A model generated the notes under the pieces. The model saw nothing but the letters and a program-made list of their open reading frames with translations, searched no databases and was not told the DNA's origin. From assembly GCA_026125895.1 (NCBI GenBank), contig JAHCKG010000026.1, forward strand, positions 1-62,292: DNA of 62,292 bases. Reading direction: 5' to 3'. This stretch comes from Pseudolabrys sp. (GTDB taxonomy: Bacteria; Pseudomonadota; Alphaproteobacteria; Rhizobiales; Xanthobacteraceae). Positions 27,070 to 36,115 of the stretch are shown here, one piece after another. The position numbers were made by a program, and so were the translations under genes. Each line of letters begins with the position of its first letter. The first letter of the stretch is position 1.

Positions 27070-28488
27070 ATGACCACATCATCCGCAAAACCGACGACCA
27101 CCCGCACCGAAAGCGACTCCTTCGGCCCCCTCGATATCGCCGCCGACCGGTTGTGGGGGGCGCAGAGCGAACGCTCGCTGCGCAACTTCCGCATCGGCAC
27201 CGAGCGGATGCCGGTCGAGATCATCCACGCGCTCGGCCTCGTGAAGCGCGCCGCCGCGGAGGTCAATCGCGACCTCGGCCTCATCGACGGCAAATACGCC
27301 GATGCTATCGCGACGGCTGCGCAGGATATCGCCGACGGCAAGCTGGACGAACATTTTCCGCTGGTGGTCTGGCAGACCGGATCCGGCACGCAGACCAACA
27401 TGAACGTCAACGAGGTGATCGCCAATATCGCCAACGTGGCGCTCGGCGGCAGTCTCGGATCGAAGAAGCCCGTGCATCCGAACGATCACGTCAATATGGG
27501 GCAGTCGTCGAACGACAGCTTCCCGTCGGCAATGCATATCGCGGCGGCCATGCGCATCGCGCATCATCTCGTGCCTGCGCTCGAGACCATGCATCGGGCG
27601 CTCGACGCCAAGACCAAGGAGTTCGCCGATATCGTCAAGATCGGCCGGACCCACACGATGGATGCAACGCCGATTACGCTGGGCCAGGAATTTTCCGGCT
27701 ATGCGGCGCAGGTCAAATCGTCGATCGCGCGCCTCAAGACGGCGCAGCAGGAGCTGATGCCGCTGGCGCAAGGCGGCACCGCGGTCGGCACCGGACTCAA
27801 CGCTCATCCGGAATTCGCCGAGCGCTTTGCCAAACGCATCGCCGCGCTCACCAACCTGCCTTTCGTCAGCGCCGAGAACAAGTTCGAGCACATGGCGGCG
27901 CACGACGCTTACGTGTCCGCCCATGGCGCGATCAACGCGGCCGCCACGGCGCTGTTCAAGATCGCCAACGATATCCGGCTGCTCGGATCCGGTCCGCGGT
28001 CGGGCCTGGGTGAACTCAACTTGCCGAGCAACGAAGCCGGTTCGTCGATCATGCCGGGCAAGGTCAACCCGACGCAGTCGGAAGCGCTGACCATGGTGTG
28101 CTGCCAGGTGTTCGGCAATCACACGACGATCACGGTCGCCGGCAGCCAGGGCCACTTCGAGCTCAACGTCTACAATCCGGTCATGGCCAACGCGATGCTG
28201 CAATCGGTCCGCCTGCTCGGTGATGCCGCCAATTCCTTCACCGCCAACTGCATCGTCGGCATTACGCCGAACGTGGACCGCATCACCGAACTGATGAACC
28301 GGTCGCTGATGCTGGTAACGGCGCTGGCGCCGCACATCGGTTACGACAAGGCCACTCAGGTGGCGAAGGCCGCTCACGCCAACGGCACGACGTTGCGCGA
28401 AGAGGCAACCCGCCTCGGCTTCGTGACGGCGGAGGACTTCGACAGACTCGTCCGCCCCGAAAACATGACGCGGCCAGGCATCGAATAG
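27070..28488 (+). CDS. fumC: Fumarate hydratase, class II
   Basis: This 472-residue homotetrameric enzyme interconverts fumarate and malate in the TCA cycle. It shows the superfamily signature [13 protein letters not shown] and the motifs [29 protein letters not shown] (active site) and [19 protein letters not shown]. It has no iron-sulphur cluster and is oxidation-tolerant. A terminator follows at 28552. Confidence 0.96.
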   Translation: MTTSSAKPTTTRTESDSFGPLDIAADRLWGAQSERSLRNFRIGTERMPVEIIHALGLVKRAAAEVNRDLGLIDGKYADAIATAAQDIADGKLDEHFPLVVWQTGSGTQTNMNVNEVIANIANVALGGSLGSKKPVHPNDHVNMGQSSNDSFPSAMHIAAAMRIAHHLVPALETMHRALDAKTKEFADIVKIGRTHTMDATPITLGQEFSGYAAQVKSSIARLKTAQQELMPLAQGGTAVGTGLNAHPEFAERFAKRIAALTNLPFVSAENKFEHMAAHDAYVSAHGAINAAATALFKIANDIRLLGSGPRSGLGELNLPSNEAGSSIMPGKVNPTQSEALTMVCCQVFGNHTTITVAGSQGHFELNVYNPVMANAMLQSVRLLGDAANSFTANCIVGITPNVDRITELMNRSLMLVTALAPHIGYDKATQVAKAAHANGTTLREEATRLGFVTAEDFDRLVRPENMTRPGIE

Positions 28489-28551
28489 CGGCTCAGGGCG
28501 GATCGGCCACGCGCCGTTACGAGAACTTTACGGAAGATTTGGAACAGCAAC

Positions 28552-28569
28552 AGCCCGGTCGGGCTTTTA
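28552..28569 (+). terminator. Rho-independent terminator of fumC
   Basis: AGCCC-GGTC-GGGCT forms a 5-bp hairpin with a 4-base loop, followed by TTTAT, 64 bases after the fumC stop. Confidence 0.6.
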
Positions 28570-28953
28570 TTCTTGCACTATATTCATGACGGCGAATGTA
28601 TTTCGCCCGACGCGGCAAATGTATCTGGATACTAATTTACCGAGCGAGGCTGTCTTTATCTTGCGGGCGCGAGCGCGCCGCACCCGACCCCTAGAAATAT
28701 AGCCTCTTCGCCAAATATTTTCCTTCGGAGCAGCTCATTATACTTCGCCTTTACCGTGTAAAAGCCTCCGCAAAACACCCTTGTCAAAGTCATTCGGGGA
28801 ACGCCGGAAGTAGATTATTCTACTAAACTTCCGGGGAATTAAATTTTGCCATAGTCTTCCGCGATTGATGTGGTGCTAAGCTTTTACATTACGCATTGAA
28901 GCAAGGCGGGTGCTTCGCCGGACGCGGGCAGCCTGCCAGCGACGAGAGAAATT
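28570..28953. other. Intergenic, A/T-rich, no gene seen
   Basis: This 384-base gap has lower GC than its surroundings and no plausible reading frame. An interrupted hairpin at 28804-28834 has outer arms CCGGA/TTCCGG and an inner AGTAG-ATTATT-CTACT. It probably contains the promoter of the DUF4169/RHH operon; a small RNA cannot be excluded. Confidence 0.4.
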
Positions 28954-29142
28954 ATGGCTGAAGTCGTCAACCTTCGCAGAGAACGCAAACGGGCCAAGCG
29001 GCGCGACGCGGAACAGGATGCAGCGGCGCAGCGGTTGCTGCACGGCCGCCCGCAACATCTGCGCGAGATAGAAAACGCGCAACGCGCGCAGGAAGTTCGA
29101 AGCCTCGACGGACACAAACTTCAAACGGGAGATCGTTCATGA
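28954..29142 (+). CDS. DUF4169 family small basic protein
   Basis: This 62-residue protein begins MAEVVNLRRERKRAKRRDAE, highly basic with a helical pattern, ending HKLQTGDRS. This is the DUF4169 pattern, function unknown. GAGAG lies 5 bases before the ATG. Its last four bases overlap the start of the ribbon-helix-helix gene (29139-29142), so the two are probably coupled. The basic stretch would suit nucleic-acid binding. Confidence 0.8.
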   Translation: MAEVVNLRRERKRAKRRDAEQDAAAQRLLHGRPQHLREIENAQRAQEVRSLDGHKLQTGDRS

Positions 29143-29435
29143 GTTCTCCGGTTGTAAAGCGCTCGATCGTGATCGCCGGTCACAAGACCAGCGTCAGTCT
29201 GGAAGATGCGTTCTGGCAGGGCCTGAAGGAAATCGCCGCACGCCGCGACATGACCTTGTCGGATCTGGTGGCGACGATCGACACCGGCCGCCATCATGGC
29301 AACCTGTCGTCGGCCATCCGCCTCTTCGTGCTCGATTTCTATCGCGCTCAAAGCGACGATGGCGGGGCTGCGTCCGAGCCGGTCCGCAACACGGCGGCCG
29401 CGCGCATGGTGACGTCAGTTTTGCGGGCTGAGTAG
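29139..29435 (+). CDS. Ribbon-helix-helix domain protein (RHH_4 type)
   Basis: This 98-residue protein has VKRSIVIAGHKTSVSLEDAFWQGLKEIAARRDMTLSDLVATID, a strand-helix-helix arrangement typical of the RHH_4 family, followed by HHGNLSSAIRLFVLDFYRA. It likely binds DNA as a dimer. It is coupled to DUF4169 by an ATGA overlap. GGGAG lies 8 bases before the ATG. The 3' end overlaps the convergent AsmA gene by 21 bases. No target is known. Confidence 0.85.
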   Translation: MSSPVVKRSIVIAGHKTSVSLEDAFWQGLKEIAARRDMTLSDLVATIDTGRHHGNLSSAIRLFVLDFYRAQSDDGGAASEPVRNTAAARMVTSVLRAE

Positions 29436-32400
29436 CAACGCGGGCGCACGGCTATCGACCGCCCGGCCGGGCTGCGGTGCCGGCTTGATATCGAGTGGCG
29501 CTGGCAGAGCCGGCGCCATTTCCGTTTTCGGCGGCGCACGGGGCGGCGGCGGCGCGGGCGTCGGCGTCGGGACCGCGGCGCCGGCTTCGGGAATTTGCGG
29601 ACTGCTCGGCGCAGCCGCCGGTGGCGGCGGCGGCGCGGGCGCCGGTTTCGGCTGCGCCGCTTCCAGAGCCTTCAAACGCTTCGCCTGATTTTCGACGGAG
29701 CGAAGCGTCAGCCAGCCGGTCAGCGCCGAGACGTCGAGGCTGCGCGACGGTCCCGGCGCCGTTCCTCGCAACGCCATGAAAATATCGGGCCGCGTCCCGG
29801 AGTCGGCTGTGCCGGACAGCACCAGCCGCGCGTCGATCATGCCGTCGGTCAGATCGACATTGCCGGCGACGGCGAGGTTGGCCGCGGCGCTGTCGACCTG
29901 CGACTTGCCGATGCGCAACTGTCCCGCGCTGACGCTGTAATTGAGTTCGCCTCGCTTGACGCTCAGCCGCCCGCTGTCGAGCGCCCGGGTGACGATGGTG
30001 GCAACGCGGTCGTTGTCGAGACTGACGCCCTGATCGACGGCGCGCGTCACGGTGTCGAACACGCGCGGATCGAGACCGGCGAGTTGCCCATCGACCAATG
30101 TCACGTGGCCCTCGCCCTGCAGCGAGCCGATCAGCGCGATCGGGCTCAAGCCCGAGCCATGCACATCGGCCGACAGATCGACCTTGCCGGTCACCGGCGG
30201 CCGGGCGCCGGCCGGCAGCAGCGCCGCCGCATCGGCCCCCGTCAGCTTGAGCTTCGCCTCCGTCTTCAAACCCAGATCGGCGTCCTGCCAGGCGATCGAG
30301 CCGGACAGCCGGCCGCCGCCAATCACGCCGTCGATATCGGCGATGGTCAGCGCCCGGTCGGCGAAATCCAGCCGCGCGCGAAATTCCCGCGCCGCAATCT
30401 GCGACGTCACATCCAGCCGCCGCGCCTTGAACGTCACCGCCCCGGCATAGGCGCCGAACACGCCATCGGCAAAAGGCTCGCTCGACCACACCCAGGCCTG
30501 GTCGCCGCCCTTCGCCGCCGACGGCATGCCGATCGCCGAGGCGATGAGCCCGCCGCCATCGGCGCTGTCGGTCTCGATCTCGCCCGAAAGCCGGTGCGGC
30601 GACGCCAGCGTCATCGCCAGTTTGCCGCGCACGGCCGCGCCGCCGACATTGGCGTTGATATCGGAAGCCGACAGCTGCTCGCCGCTCAATGCCAGCTTGC
30701 CGTCGAAAGCGATCGGCAGAGCCGCCGTCGCAGCGCCGGCGCGGCCGCGCAGCGGCGCGGCATCGGCCTGCGTCATCGTCAGGTGCAGCGCCGCCGTCGG
30801 CGCGGTGGCGAAGGGCCGCGCCGTGCCGGTCGCCTTGGCGTCGAGGCCCTTGGCGGCCAGCCGCGCGTCGAGCTTGAGGTCGCCGCTTGCCGGACCGTTG
30901 AGGCTGACTTTCAACGACGCCGCGCCGGGCTCGGCGACGAGCGCATGGTCGAGGCCCAGCATCGCCAGCAAGGTCTTGCCGTCATCGGCCTCGAGCGCGC
31001 CGTCGATCTTCAGGTCGCCGCGGCTCAGCACATCGGCCGCCGCATTGCCCTGTCCGTTGAGCGCCAGCCGCACCTGGCCGAGGCGGCCCTGCACGCCGAG
31101 CCGCGCCACCGCCGGCGCGCCGTCGATCGTCAGCCGGCCCTGCAATCTGGCCGGCGCCATCGCCGCCGCATTGGCGCCGAGCGCGCCGACCGATGCCGGC
31201 GCAAAGCGCGACAACAGCGCGAACACCGGCGCCATATCCGGCGCATTGAGATCGACATTGATGCTGCCGCGCGGCGTCGCCGCCCGCGTGTCGATGCGGC
31301 CGCTCGCCGAGAACGCCGCGCCGCCGAGATCGGCGACGCTGAGCTTGTCGATCATCAATCCGTCGCCATCGACCTTGAGCCGCGCGCTGGCATTGCGGCC
31401 GGTGAAACCGCCGACGCTGGCGCGGCCGATATCGACGGCGATGGTCATGTCGCGCGGCCGCTCCAGCGTCGAACCGGAGACCAGCGCCATGCCGAAGCCG
31501 AGCGTGGCGTCGAGGTCGAGATCGGGCGCGTTGAGCGCCGCGTCCAACTTGGACGGCGTCGTGCGCGAGGCGAAAAAGTAGGCAAATCGCCCCGACACGA
31601 CCTTGCGATCGAAGCTGGCCTTGAGCTTGTCGACCGCGATCTTCTCGCTGCCGAGCGTGAGATCTCCGCGGATGCTGAGCGGACTGATGTCGATCGGCGC
31701 GGCCGGCGGCGCCTTGTCGCCGCGGCCTTCCAGCCAGGCCGCCAGCACCTTGGGGTCGTTGGCGTCGATTTCGGCGGGCCCGGTGAAGGCAACGCCGGCC
31801 GCGTCCACGGCAAGATGCCCGGACAGCTTCACCTGCGTATAGCCGGGCGCGCGGAATTCGAAGCGATCGAGATTCCAGCCGGTGGCGTCGCTGGAGATGT
31901 CGCCACGCAGGTTCTGCACCACGTTGCCGCCGAGCGTCACCTGATCGATGCCGACGCCGATCGACATCGGGAAGCTCGGCGCGAAGGCGCCGCCACCGAG
32001 CTGAATCAGATCGCGGATCGCCGCGGCCGGCGGCGGACGCGCACCGTTCTCCGCCGCGAGTACGCGATCGAGATCGATCTGCCGGCCGGACAGCACGCCT
32101 TCGAAGCGCGGCGTCTTGCCGAACTTGAAATCGGCGACGCCGGTGAGCTTCAAGCCTTGCTCTTCCGGACCGTAAAGAAACTCGAGCTGCTCGAGCAAGG
32201 CCGATTGCGCATTGGCCTTGACCTTCGAGGTGACACGCCAGGGCTGAGTCAGCTTGCCGCCGCTCTTCGCCGCGATGCCGACGGGCTTCGCCAATTTCAG
32301 CGTGCCTTCGAACTGCGGCGCGCCGCTGAACGTCAGCACGCCATCGGCTTCGATGCTGAGCGGCCGGTTGACCGGATCGACATTGAGGCGAACCTTCAAC

Positions 32401-33035
32401 GTGCCGTCGTCGGCATAGCGGCCGGACGACAGGCGAAACGGGTAGAGCTCGCCACCGACGGTCGCAGCGCCCTCGCCTTTCAGCGGGCCAAGCAACGAGC
32501 GCGCCTCGCCATTGAACCAGACACGGTCGATCGACACCGTCGCGCCGTCCGCCTGCTTCAACGTCAGCACGCCGTCTTCGACGCTGAGCTTGTCGATGGT
32601 GATTTCTTCGGGATTGAAGGCGAAGGAAAGGCCCGGCGTCCGCACTTGCCCGGCGGCATCCGCGCTGAGGTTGAGGCGCGGGCCGGCGACGTTGAGCTCG
32701 GTCGCGCGCCACTCGCCGCGCAGCAGCGGCGCCAGGGCGAATTCAATGCCGAGCGAACGCGCCTTGATGGTGTCGTCGGCGCCTTTCGCGGCCGGTGCGC
32801 CGGCTTGTTTGCCATCGGCTGCGCCGACCTGGATATCGTTGAGCGTCAGCCGTGGCGAGGGCAGCAAACGCAGATCGACGGCGCCGCCGACGCGCACCGG
32901 CGCGCCGAGGACGCGGCTGGCCTGCGTCTCGAAGATCGAGCGGTAGCCGTTCCAGTCGATCAGCAGCGGGCCGACCAGCGCCGCGACCACGGCGAGGATG
33001 ATGGCAATCGCCACTGTGAGCAAAGTCGTCTGCAC
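29415..33035 (-). CDS. AsmA family envelope protein
   Basis: This 1206-residue protein has a single N-terminal membrane anchor (about 3-25, LLTVAIAIILAVVAALVGPLL) and the AsmA start IDWNGYRSIFETQASRVLGAPVRVGGAVDLRLLPSPRLTL. A very long periplasmic beta-rich repeat region follows, and the C-terminal AsmA_2-type segment is near 950-1120. The last approximately 90 residues are a low-complexity Pro/Ala tail (PAPAPPPPPAAAP). AsmA-like proteins resemble bridge-like lipid transfer proteins and affect outer-membrane lipid homeostasis. Confidence 0.92.
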   Translation of the reverse strand: MQTTLLTVAIAIILAVVAALVGPLLIDWNGYRSIFETQASRVLGAPVRVGGAVDLRLLPSPRLTLNDIQVGAADGKQAGAPAAKGADDTIKARSLGIEFALAPLLRGEWRATELNVAGPRLNLSADAAGQVRTPGLSFAFNPEEITIDKLSVEDGVLTLKQADGATVSIDRVWFNGEARSLLGPLKGEGAATVGGELYPFRLSSGRYADDGTLKVRLNVDPVNRPLSIEADGVLTFSGAPQFEGTLKLAKPVGIAAKSGGKLTQPWRVTSKVKANAQSALLEQLEFLYGPEEQGLKLTGVADFKFGKTPRFEGVLSGRQIDLDRVLAAENGARPPPAAAIRDLIQLGGGAFAPSFPMSIGVGIDQVTLGGNVVQNLRGDISSDATGWNLDRFEFRAPGYTQVKLSGHLAVDAAGVAFTGPAEIDANDPKVLAAWLEGRGDKAPPAAPIDISPLSIRGDLTLGSEKIAVDKLKASFDRKVVSGRFAYFFASRTTPSKLDAALNAPDLDLDATLGFGMALVSGSTLERPRDMTIAVDIGRASVGGFTGRNASARLKVDGDGLMIDKLSVADLGGAAFSASGRIDTRAATPRGSINVDLNAPDMAPVFALLSRFAPASVGALGANAAAMAPARLQGRLTIDGAPAVARLGVQGRLGQVRLALNGQGNAAADVLSRGDLKIDGALEADDGKTLLAMLGLDHALVAEPGAASLKVSLNGPASGDLKLDARLAAKGLDAKATGTARPFATAPTAALHLTMTQADAAPLRGRAGAATAALPIAFDGKLALSGEQLSASDINANVGGAAVRGKLAMTLASPHRLSGEIETDSADGGGLIASAIGMPSAAKGGDQAWVWSSEPFADGVFGAYAGAVTFKARRLDVTSQIAAREFRARLDFADRALTIADIDGVIGGGRLSGSIAWQDADLGLKTEAKLKLTGADAAALLPAGARPPVTGKVDLSADVHGSGLSPIALIGSLQGEGHVTLVDGQLAGLDPRVFDTVTRAVDQGVSLDNDRVATIVTRALDSGRLSVKRGELNYSVSAGQLRIGKSQVDSAAANLAVAGNVDLTDGMIDARLVLSGTADSGTRPDIFMALRGTAPGPSRSLDVSALTGWLTLRSVENQAKRLKALEAAQPKPAPAPPPPPAAAPSSPQIPEAGAAVPTPTPAPPPPRAPPKTEMAPALPAPLDIKPAPQPGRAVDSRAPALLLSPQN

Positions 33036-33138
33036 GCCGTCTCCCGCGGCACGCCATGGCCCCCCGGCCGGCGCGCCTCACCCCTCATTGTATAGGGCAT
33101 TATTGGCGGTTTCCGTTGGCAAATCTATGTCGGGGAGC

Positions 33139-33276
33139 GCTTGTCCCGGACGCGGCGCGGCGCGAGCGCAGCGAGTGCCGCGGCGCTGATCCGGGACCGT
33201 TCCAAACGCGGCATTTGTGACGATCCCGGGTCTGCGGCGCACCACCAAGCGGTGCTGCGCCGCGCCCGGGACAAGC
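33139..33276. repeat. Palindromic intergenic repeat element
   Basis: GCTTGTCCCGG (33139-33149) and CCGGGACAAGC (33266-33276) are perfect 11-base inverted arms, with further internal palindromes (GATCCGGGACCG, GGTGCTGCGCC/GCGGCGCACCACC). The element fills most of the gap between the AsmA start and the dehydrogenase stop. This matches the style of the 'GGGACAAGC' repeats abundant in Bradyrhizobiaceae intergenic DNA. Confidence 0.75.
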
Positions 33277-33280
33277 CCGC

Positions 33281-34693
33281 CTACCCCGCCGGCAGCAGCT
33301 TGCCGGGGTTGAGGATGTTCTGCGGGTCGAGCGCCTGCTTGATGGCGCGCATGGCCGCGACCGCGGCGGCGCCGTGCTCGAGCTCCATGTATTTCATCTT
33401 GCCCTGGCCGACGCCGTGTTCGCCGGTCGCGGTTCCGTCCATCGCCAGTGCGCGCTTGACCAGCCGGTCGGACAGCGCCTTGACCCGTTTGACCTCGTCG
33501 GCGTCCTTGAGATCGACCAGCAAGGTGAGATGGAAATTGCCGTCGCCGACATGGCCGACGATCGGCGCCACCATGCCGGTCTCGATGACATCGGCCTGAG
33601 TTTCGGTGACGCATTCGGCCAGCCGCGAAATCGGCACGCAGACGTCGGTCGCGATCATCGCCGCGCCGGGACGAAGCTGGAAGTTGGAGAACGCTGCGTT
33701 GTGCCGCGCCTCCCACAATTTGGTGCGCTCCTCGGCCTGCGCGGTCCAGACGAACGGACCGCCGCCGAATTCGGCGGCGATGTCGCCGAAGCGCTCCGCC
33801 TGCTCCTTCACCGACGCATCGGTGCCGTGGAATTCCATCAGCAGCAGGGTCGTTTCCGGCAGCCCCATGTTGGAGCCGAGGTTGAGCGCCTTCACCTGCA
33901 GCGCATCGAGCAGTTCGATGCGCGCCACCGGAATGCCGCTCTGGATGGTGAGGATGGTCGCGTTGCACGCCGCCTCGACCGAGGGGAACGGGCAGCGGCC
34001 GCCGGAGATCGCTTCGGGAATTCCGGACAGTTTCAGCGTCAGTTCGGTGATGATGCCGAGCGTGCCTTCGGAGCCGACCATCAGCCGCGTCAGATCGTAA
34101 CCCGCCGACGTCTTCTTGGCGCGGCGCGCGGTGTCGATCACCTCGCCGTTCGCCAGCACGACCTTCATCGTCAGCACATTGTCCTTCATCGTGCCGTAGC
34201 GCACCGCATTGGTGCCGGAGGCGCGCGTCGAGGCCATGCCGCCGAGCGAGGCATTGGCGCCGGGATCGATGGGAAAGAACAGTCCGCTGTCGCGCAGTTG
34301 CTCGTTCAATTCCTTGCGGGTGATGCCGGGCTGGACCACGCAGTCGAGATCCTCGGCATGAACGGTGATGAGCTTGTTCATGTCGCGGAAGTCGATCGAT
34401 ACGCCGCCCTGCGGCGCATTGACATGGCCCTCGAGCGAGGAGCCGGTGCCGAAGGGAATGATCGGCATCTTGTGCTTCGCGCAGATGCGCACGACCTGCT
34501 GCACGTCTTCGGTCGATTGCGGATAGATCACCGCGTCCGGCGCCTCGTTGGCGATCCAGGTTACGGTATTGCCGTGCTGCTCGCGCACCGCGCGCGACGT
34601 GACGACGCGATTGCCAAAAGCGGCGGTCAGATCGGCGATAGCGGCGGCAAAGCGGGTCGGGCTGGCAGGTTCGGCAACGGTATCGACGGTCAC
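33281..34693 (-). CDS. FAD-linked oxidase, D-lactate dehydrogenase / GlcD-like
   Basis: This 470-residue flavoprotein has an FAD-binding type 4 domain (about 50-200) with IIPFGTGSSLEGHVNAPQGG and LFFPIDPGANASLGGMASTRASGTNAVRYGTM. The FAD-linked oxidase C-terminal domain shows GHVGDGNFHLTLL (metal/substrate histidines) and EHGVGQGKMKYM. It resembles cytochrome-dependent D-lactate dehydrogenases (Dld) more than full glycolate oxidase; there are no glcE/glcF genes nearby. Confidence 0.9.
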   Translation of the reverse strand: MTVDTVAEPASPTRFAAAIADLTAAFGNRVVTSRAVREQHGNTVTWIANEAPDAVIYPQSTEDVQQVVRICAKHKMPIIPFGTGSSLEGHVNAPQGGVSIDFRDMNKLITVHAEDLDCVVQPGITRKELNEQLRDSGLFFPIDPGANASLGGMASTRASGTNAVRYGTMKDNVLTMKVVLANGEVIDTARRAKKTSAGYDLTRLMVGSEGTLGIITELTLKLSGIPEAISGGRCPFPSVEAACNATILTIQSGIPVARIELLDALQVKALNLGSNMGLPETTLLLMEFHGTDASVKEQAERFGDIAAEFGGGPFVWTAQAEERTKLWEARHNAAFSNFQLRPGAAMIATDVCVPISRLAECVTETQADVIETGMVAPIVGHVGDGNFHLTLLVDLKDADEVKRVKALSDRLVKRALAMDGTATGEHGVGQGKMKYMELEHGAAAVAAMRAIKQALDPQNILNPGKLLPAG

Positions 34694-34777
34694 GGCTGAG
34701 CCCCGGCTTGAACGGACAAGAGCCGCAACCTGTCCGGGCGTGGCACAGCCGTCAAGGGCCGCGGGTGCCCGCCGCTG

Positions 34778-34981
34778 TCAGGAATACATGACGTAGGACA
34801 CGGGCTCGGACGGCGGCGGCGTGCTCTGGCTCGCCGAGGCGGCGTAGGCCGCGATCATCAGCGCCATCAGGACGAGGACGGCGGCCTTGCCGCCGATGCG
34901 CAGCACCGCCCGCACGGTCTCCCGGTCACCCGAGGCGATCCTGCTCAGCACGGTCCTCGCCGCCGCAATGGTGCTCGTCAT
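34778..34981 (-). CDS. Small single-span membrane protein of unknown function
   Basis: This 67-residue protein has a polar N-terminal half (MTSTIAAARTVLSRIASGD) and one hydrophobic span (AAVLVLMALMIAAYAASA), then a Pro/Ser tail ending SYVMYS. I do not recognise a family. A perfect CtrA-like site lies 59-73 bases upstream. The stop sits about 80 bases before the dehydrogenase start. Confidence 0.65.
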   Translation of the reverse strand: MTSTIAAARTVLSRIASGDRETVRAVLRIGGKAAVLVLMALMIAAYAASASQSTPPPSEPVSYVMYS

Positions 34982-35039
34982 CTCGCCACTCCTCGACAGG
35001 ACGAGAATAGCCGAGCGGCCCTTGGGGTCCCTGACTTCG

Positions 35040-35054
35040 TTAAGAATTGGTTAA
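35040..35054. promoter_or_regulatory. Predicted CtrA-binding site (TTAA-N7-TTAA)
   Basis: TTAA-GAATTGG-TTAA, followed by C, matches the CtrA consensus fully. It lies between the small membrane protein (start 34981) and the ycjF stop (35075), where the membrane-protein gene is the only candidate target. Confidence 0.5.
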
Positions 35055-35074
35055 CGCAGGAACCGCGCTGTGGA

Positions 35075-36115
35075 TTATTTTTCGCTCCCCGCCCGCTCCG
35101 CCGCCGGTTTCCGGCCGAAAAGGTTGCCGAGTAGCGAAGCGAACATGCCCGGCACCTCGTGCGGCTCGAAGGGAACCGGCCGGCACATGCCCATGACGAT
35201 GAGGCCGATGCGGGCCATGCGCTGGCCGGCATACATGGATTCAGCGGTACCGGCGGCGATGCGCTCGGCGATCGCGCCGCCGAGATGCTGGGTCAGCGTC
35301 ATGCCGGCAAGATCGACGGCGCCGAGCCGCCCCGCTTCCACTGTGAGGCGGCGCAACAGATGCACCGTCGCCGCCGCGGTCGGCCGATGGCCGTAGACCG
35401 AGGCGACGCCGCGCACCATGCGCACCGCCATGGCGACGAAGAACACGACGTCGGTGAAGGCCGTCGGCGACACCGCGGTGATGCCGAAGCCGCCGGCGGT
35501 GGCGCGGCGGATCACCGTCTCGGCGCGGCGATCGAGCGGCGCCATCACCGTGCGCGACAGCATCTCGAGCTGCTGCGCCGGCGTATGATGCTGTTGCAGT
35601 TGCCGCTGATAGCTTTCGATGGCCGCCTCGATCTCGCGATCCTTCGGCACGATGGCAAGCACGTCGCGGATCGCCGCGCGCATCTCGGCGGGGCGAAGCG
35701 TCTTGGTGGTGAGTCGGCGCTGGTTGTCCTCGACGCTGGTCAGCTTCCAGAAGCTGCGCAGTTCGCGGCCGATGATGGCGAGCGCGCCTGCGACGCCGAC
35801 GCCGACCACGCCGCTCGCCACCCAACCCTGCGTGCCGCTTCGCGCGAAAGCATCGGAGATCCACTGCCAGGCATCGACGCCAATCCAGCCGGCGATGGCA
35901 ATGCCGATGGCCCACAGGCCGGCGCGCTTCCAGCCGTCGCGCTTGCGCGGCATTGGCGCGGCCGGCGCCACGACGGCGCGCTCGCGCGGCACGACGCGTT
36001 CGGTCTCCTCGGTGGCGAACACCATCGGCGACGACGGTCGCGCCGACCTTGCGGCGTCGAGCACGTCTTCTTCGATAACGAAAGGTCGGCCTCGCTGGTC
36101 GCGTGCGTCGCTCAT
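35075..36115 (-). CDS. YcjF family membrane protein (DUF697)
   Basis: This 346-residue protein has two TM helices (about 85-105, AGLWAIGIAIAGWIGVDAW, and about 125-143) and a C-terminal domain with FGITAVSPTAFTDVVFFVAMAVRMVRGVASVYGHRP, characteristic of YcjF/DUF697. It starts at 36115, overlapping the stop of ycjX (ATGA). The pair is a conserved stress-related unit with unknown biochemical function. The C-terminal FGRKPAAERAGSEK is basic and soluble. Confidence 0.9.
   Translation of the reverse strand: MSDARDQRGRPFVIEEDVLDAARSARPSSPMVFATEETERVVPRERAVVAPAAPMPRKRDGWKRAGLWAIGIAIAGWIGVDAWQWISDAFARSGTQGWVASGVVGVGVAGALAIIGRELRSFWKLTSVEDNQRRLTTKTLRPAEMRAAIRDVLAIVPKDREIEAAIESYQRQLQQHHTPAQQLEMLSRTVMAPLDRRAETVIRRATAGGFGITAVSPTAFTDVVFFVAMAVRMVRGVASVYGHRPTAAATVHLLRRLTVEAGRLGAVDLAGMTLTQHLGGAIAERIAAGTAESMYAGQRMARIGLIVMGMCRPVPFEPHEVPGMFASLLGNLFGRKPAAERAGSEK

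Noticed and set aside
29595-33095. A 1166-codon open frame on the plus strand opposite the AsmA gene
   Set aside because: It is the antisense of a GC-rich coding region: biased to Arg/Gly/Asp/His, no domain, no RBS. The minus-strand protein has clear AsmA features.
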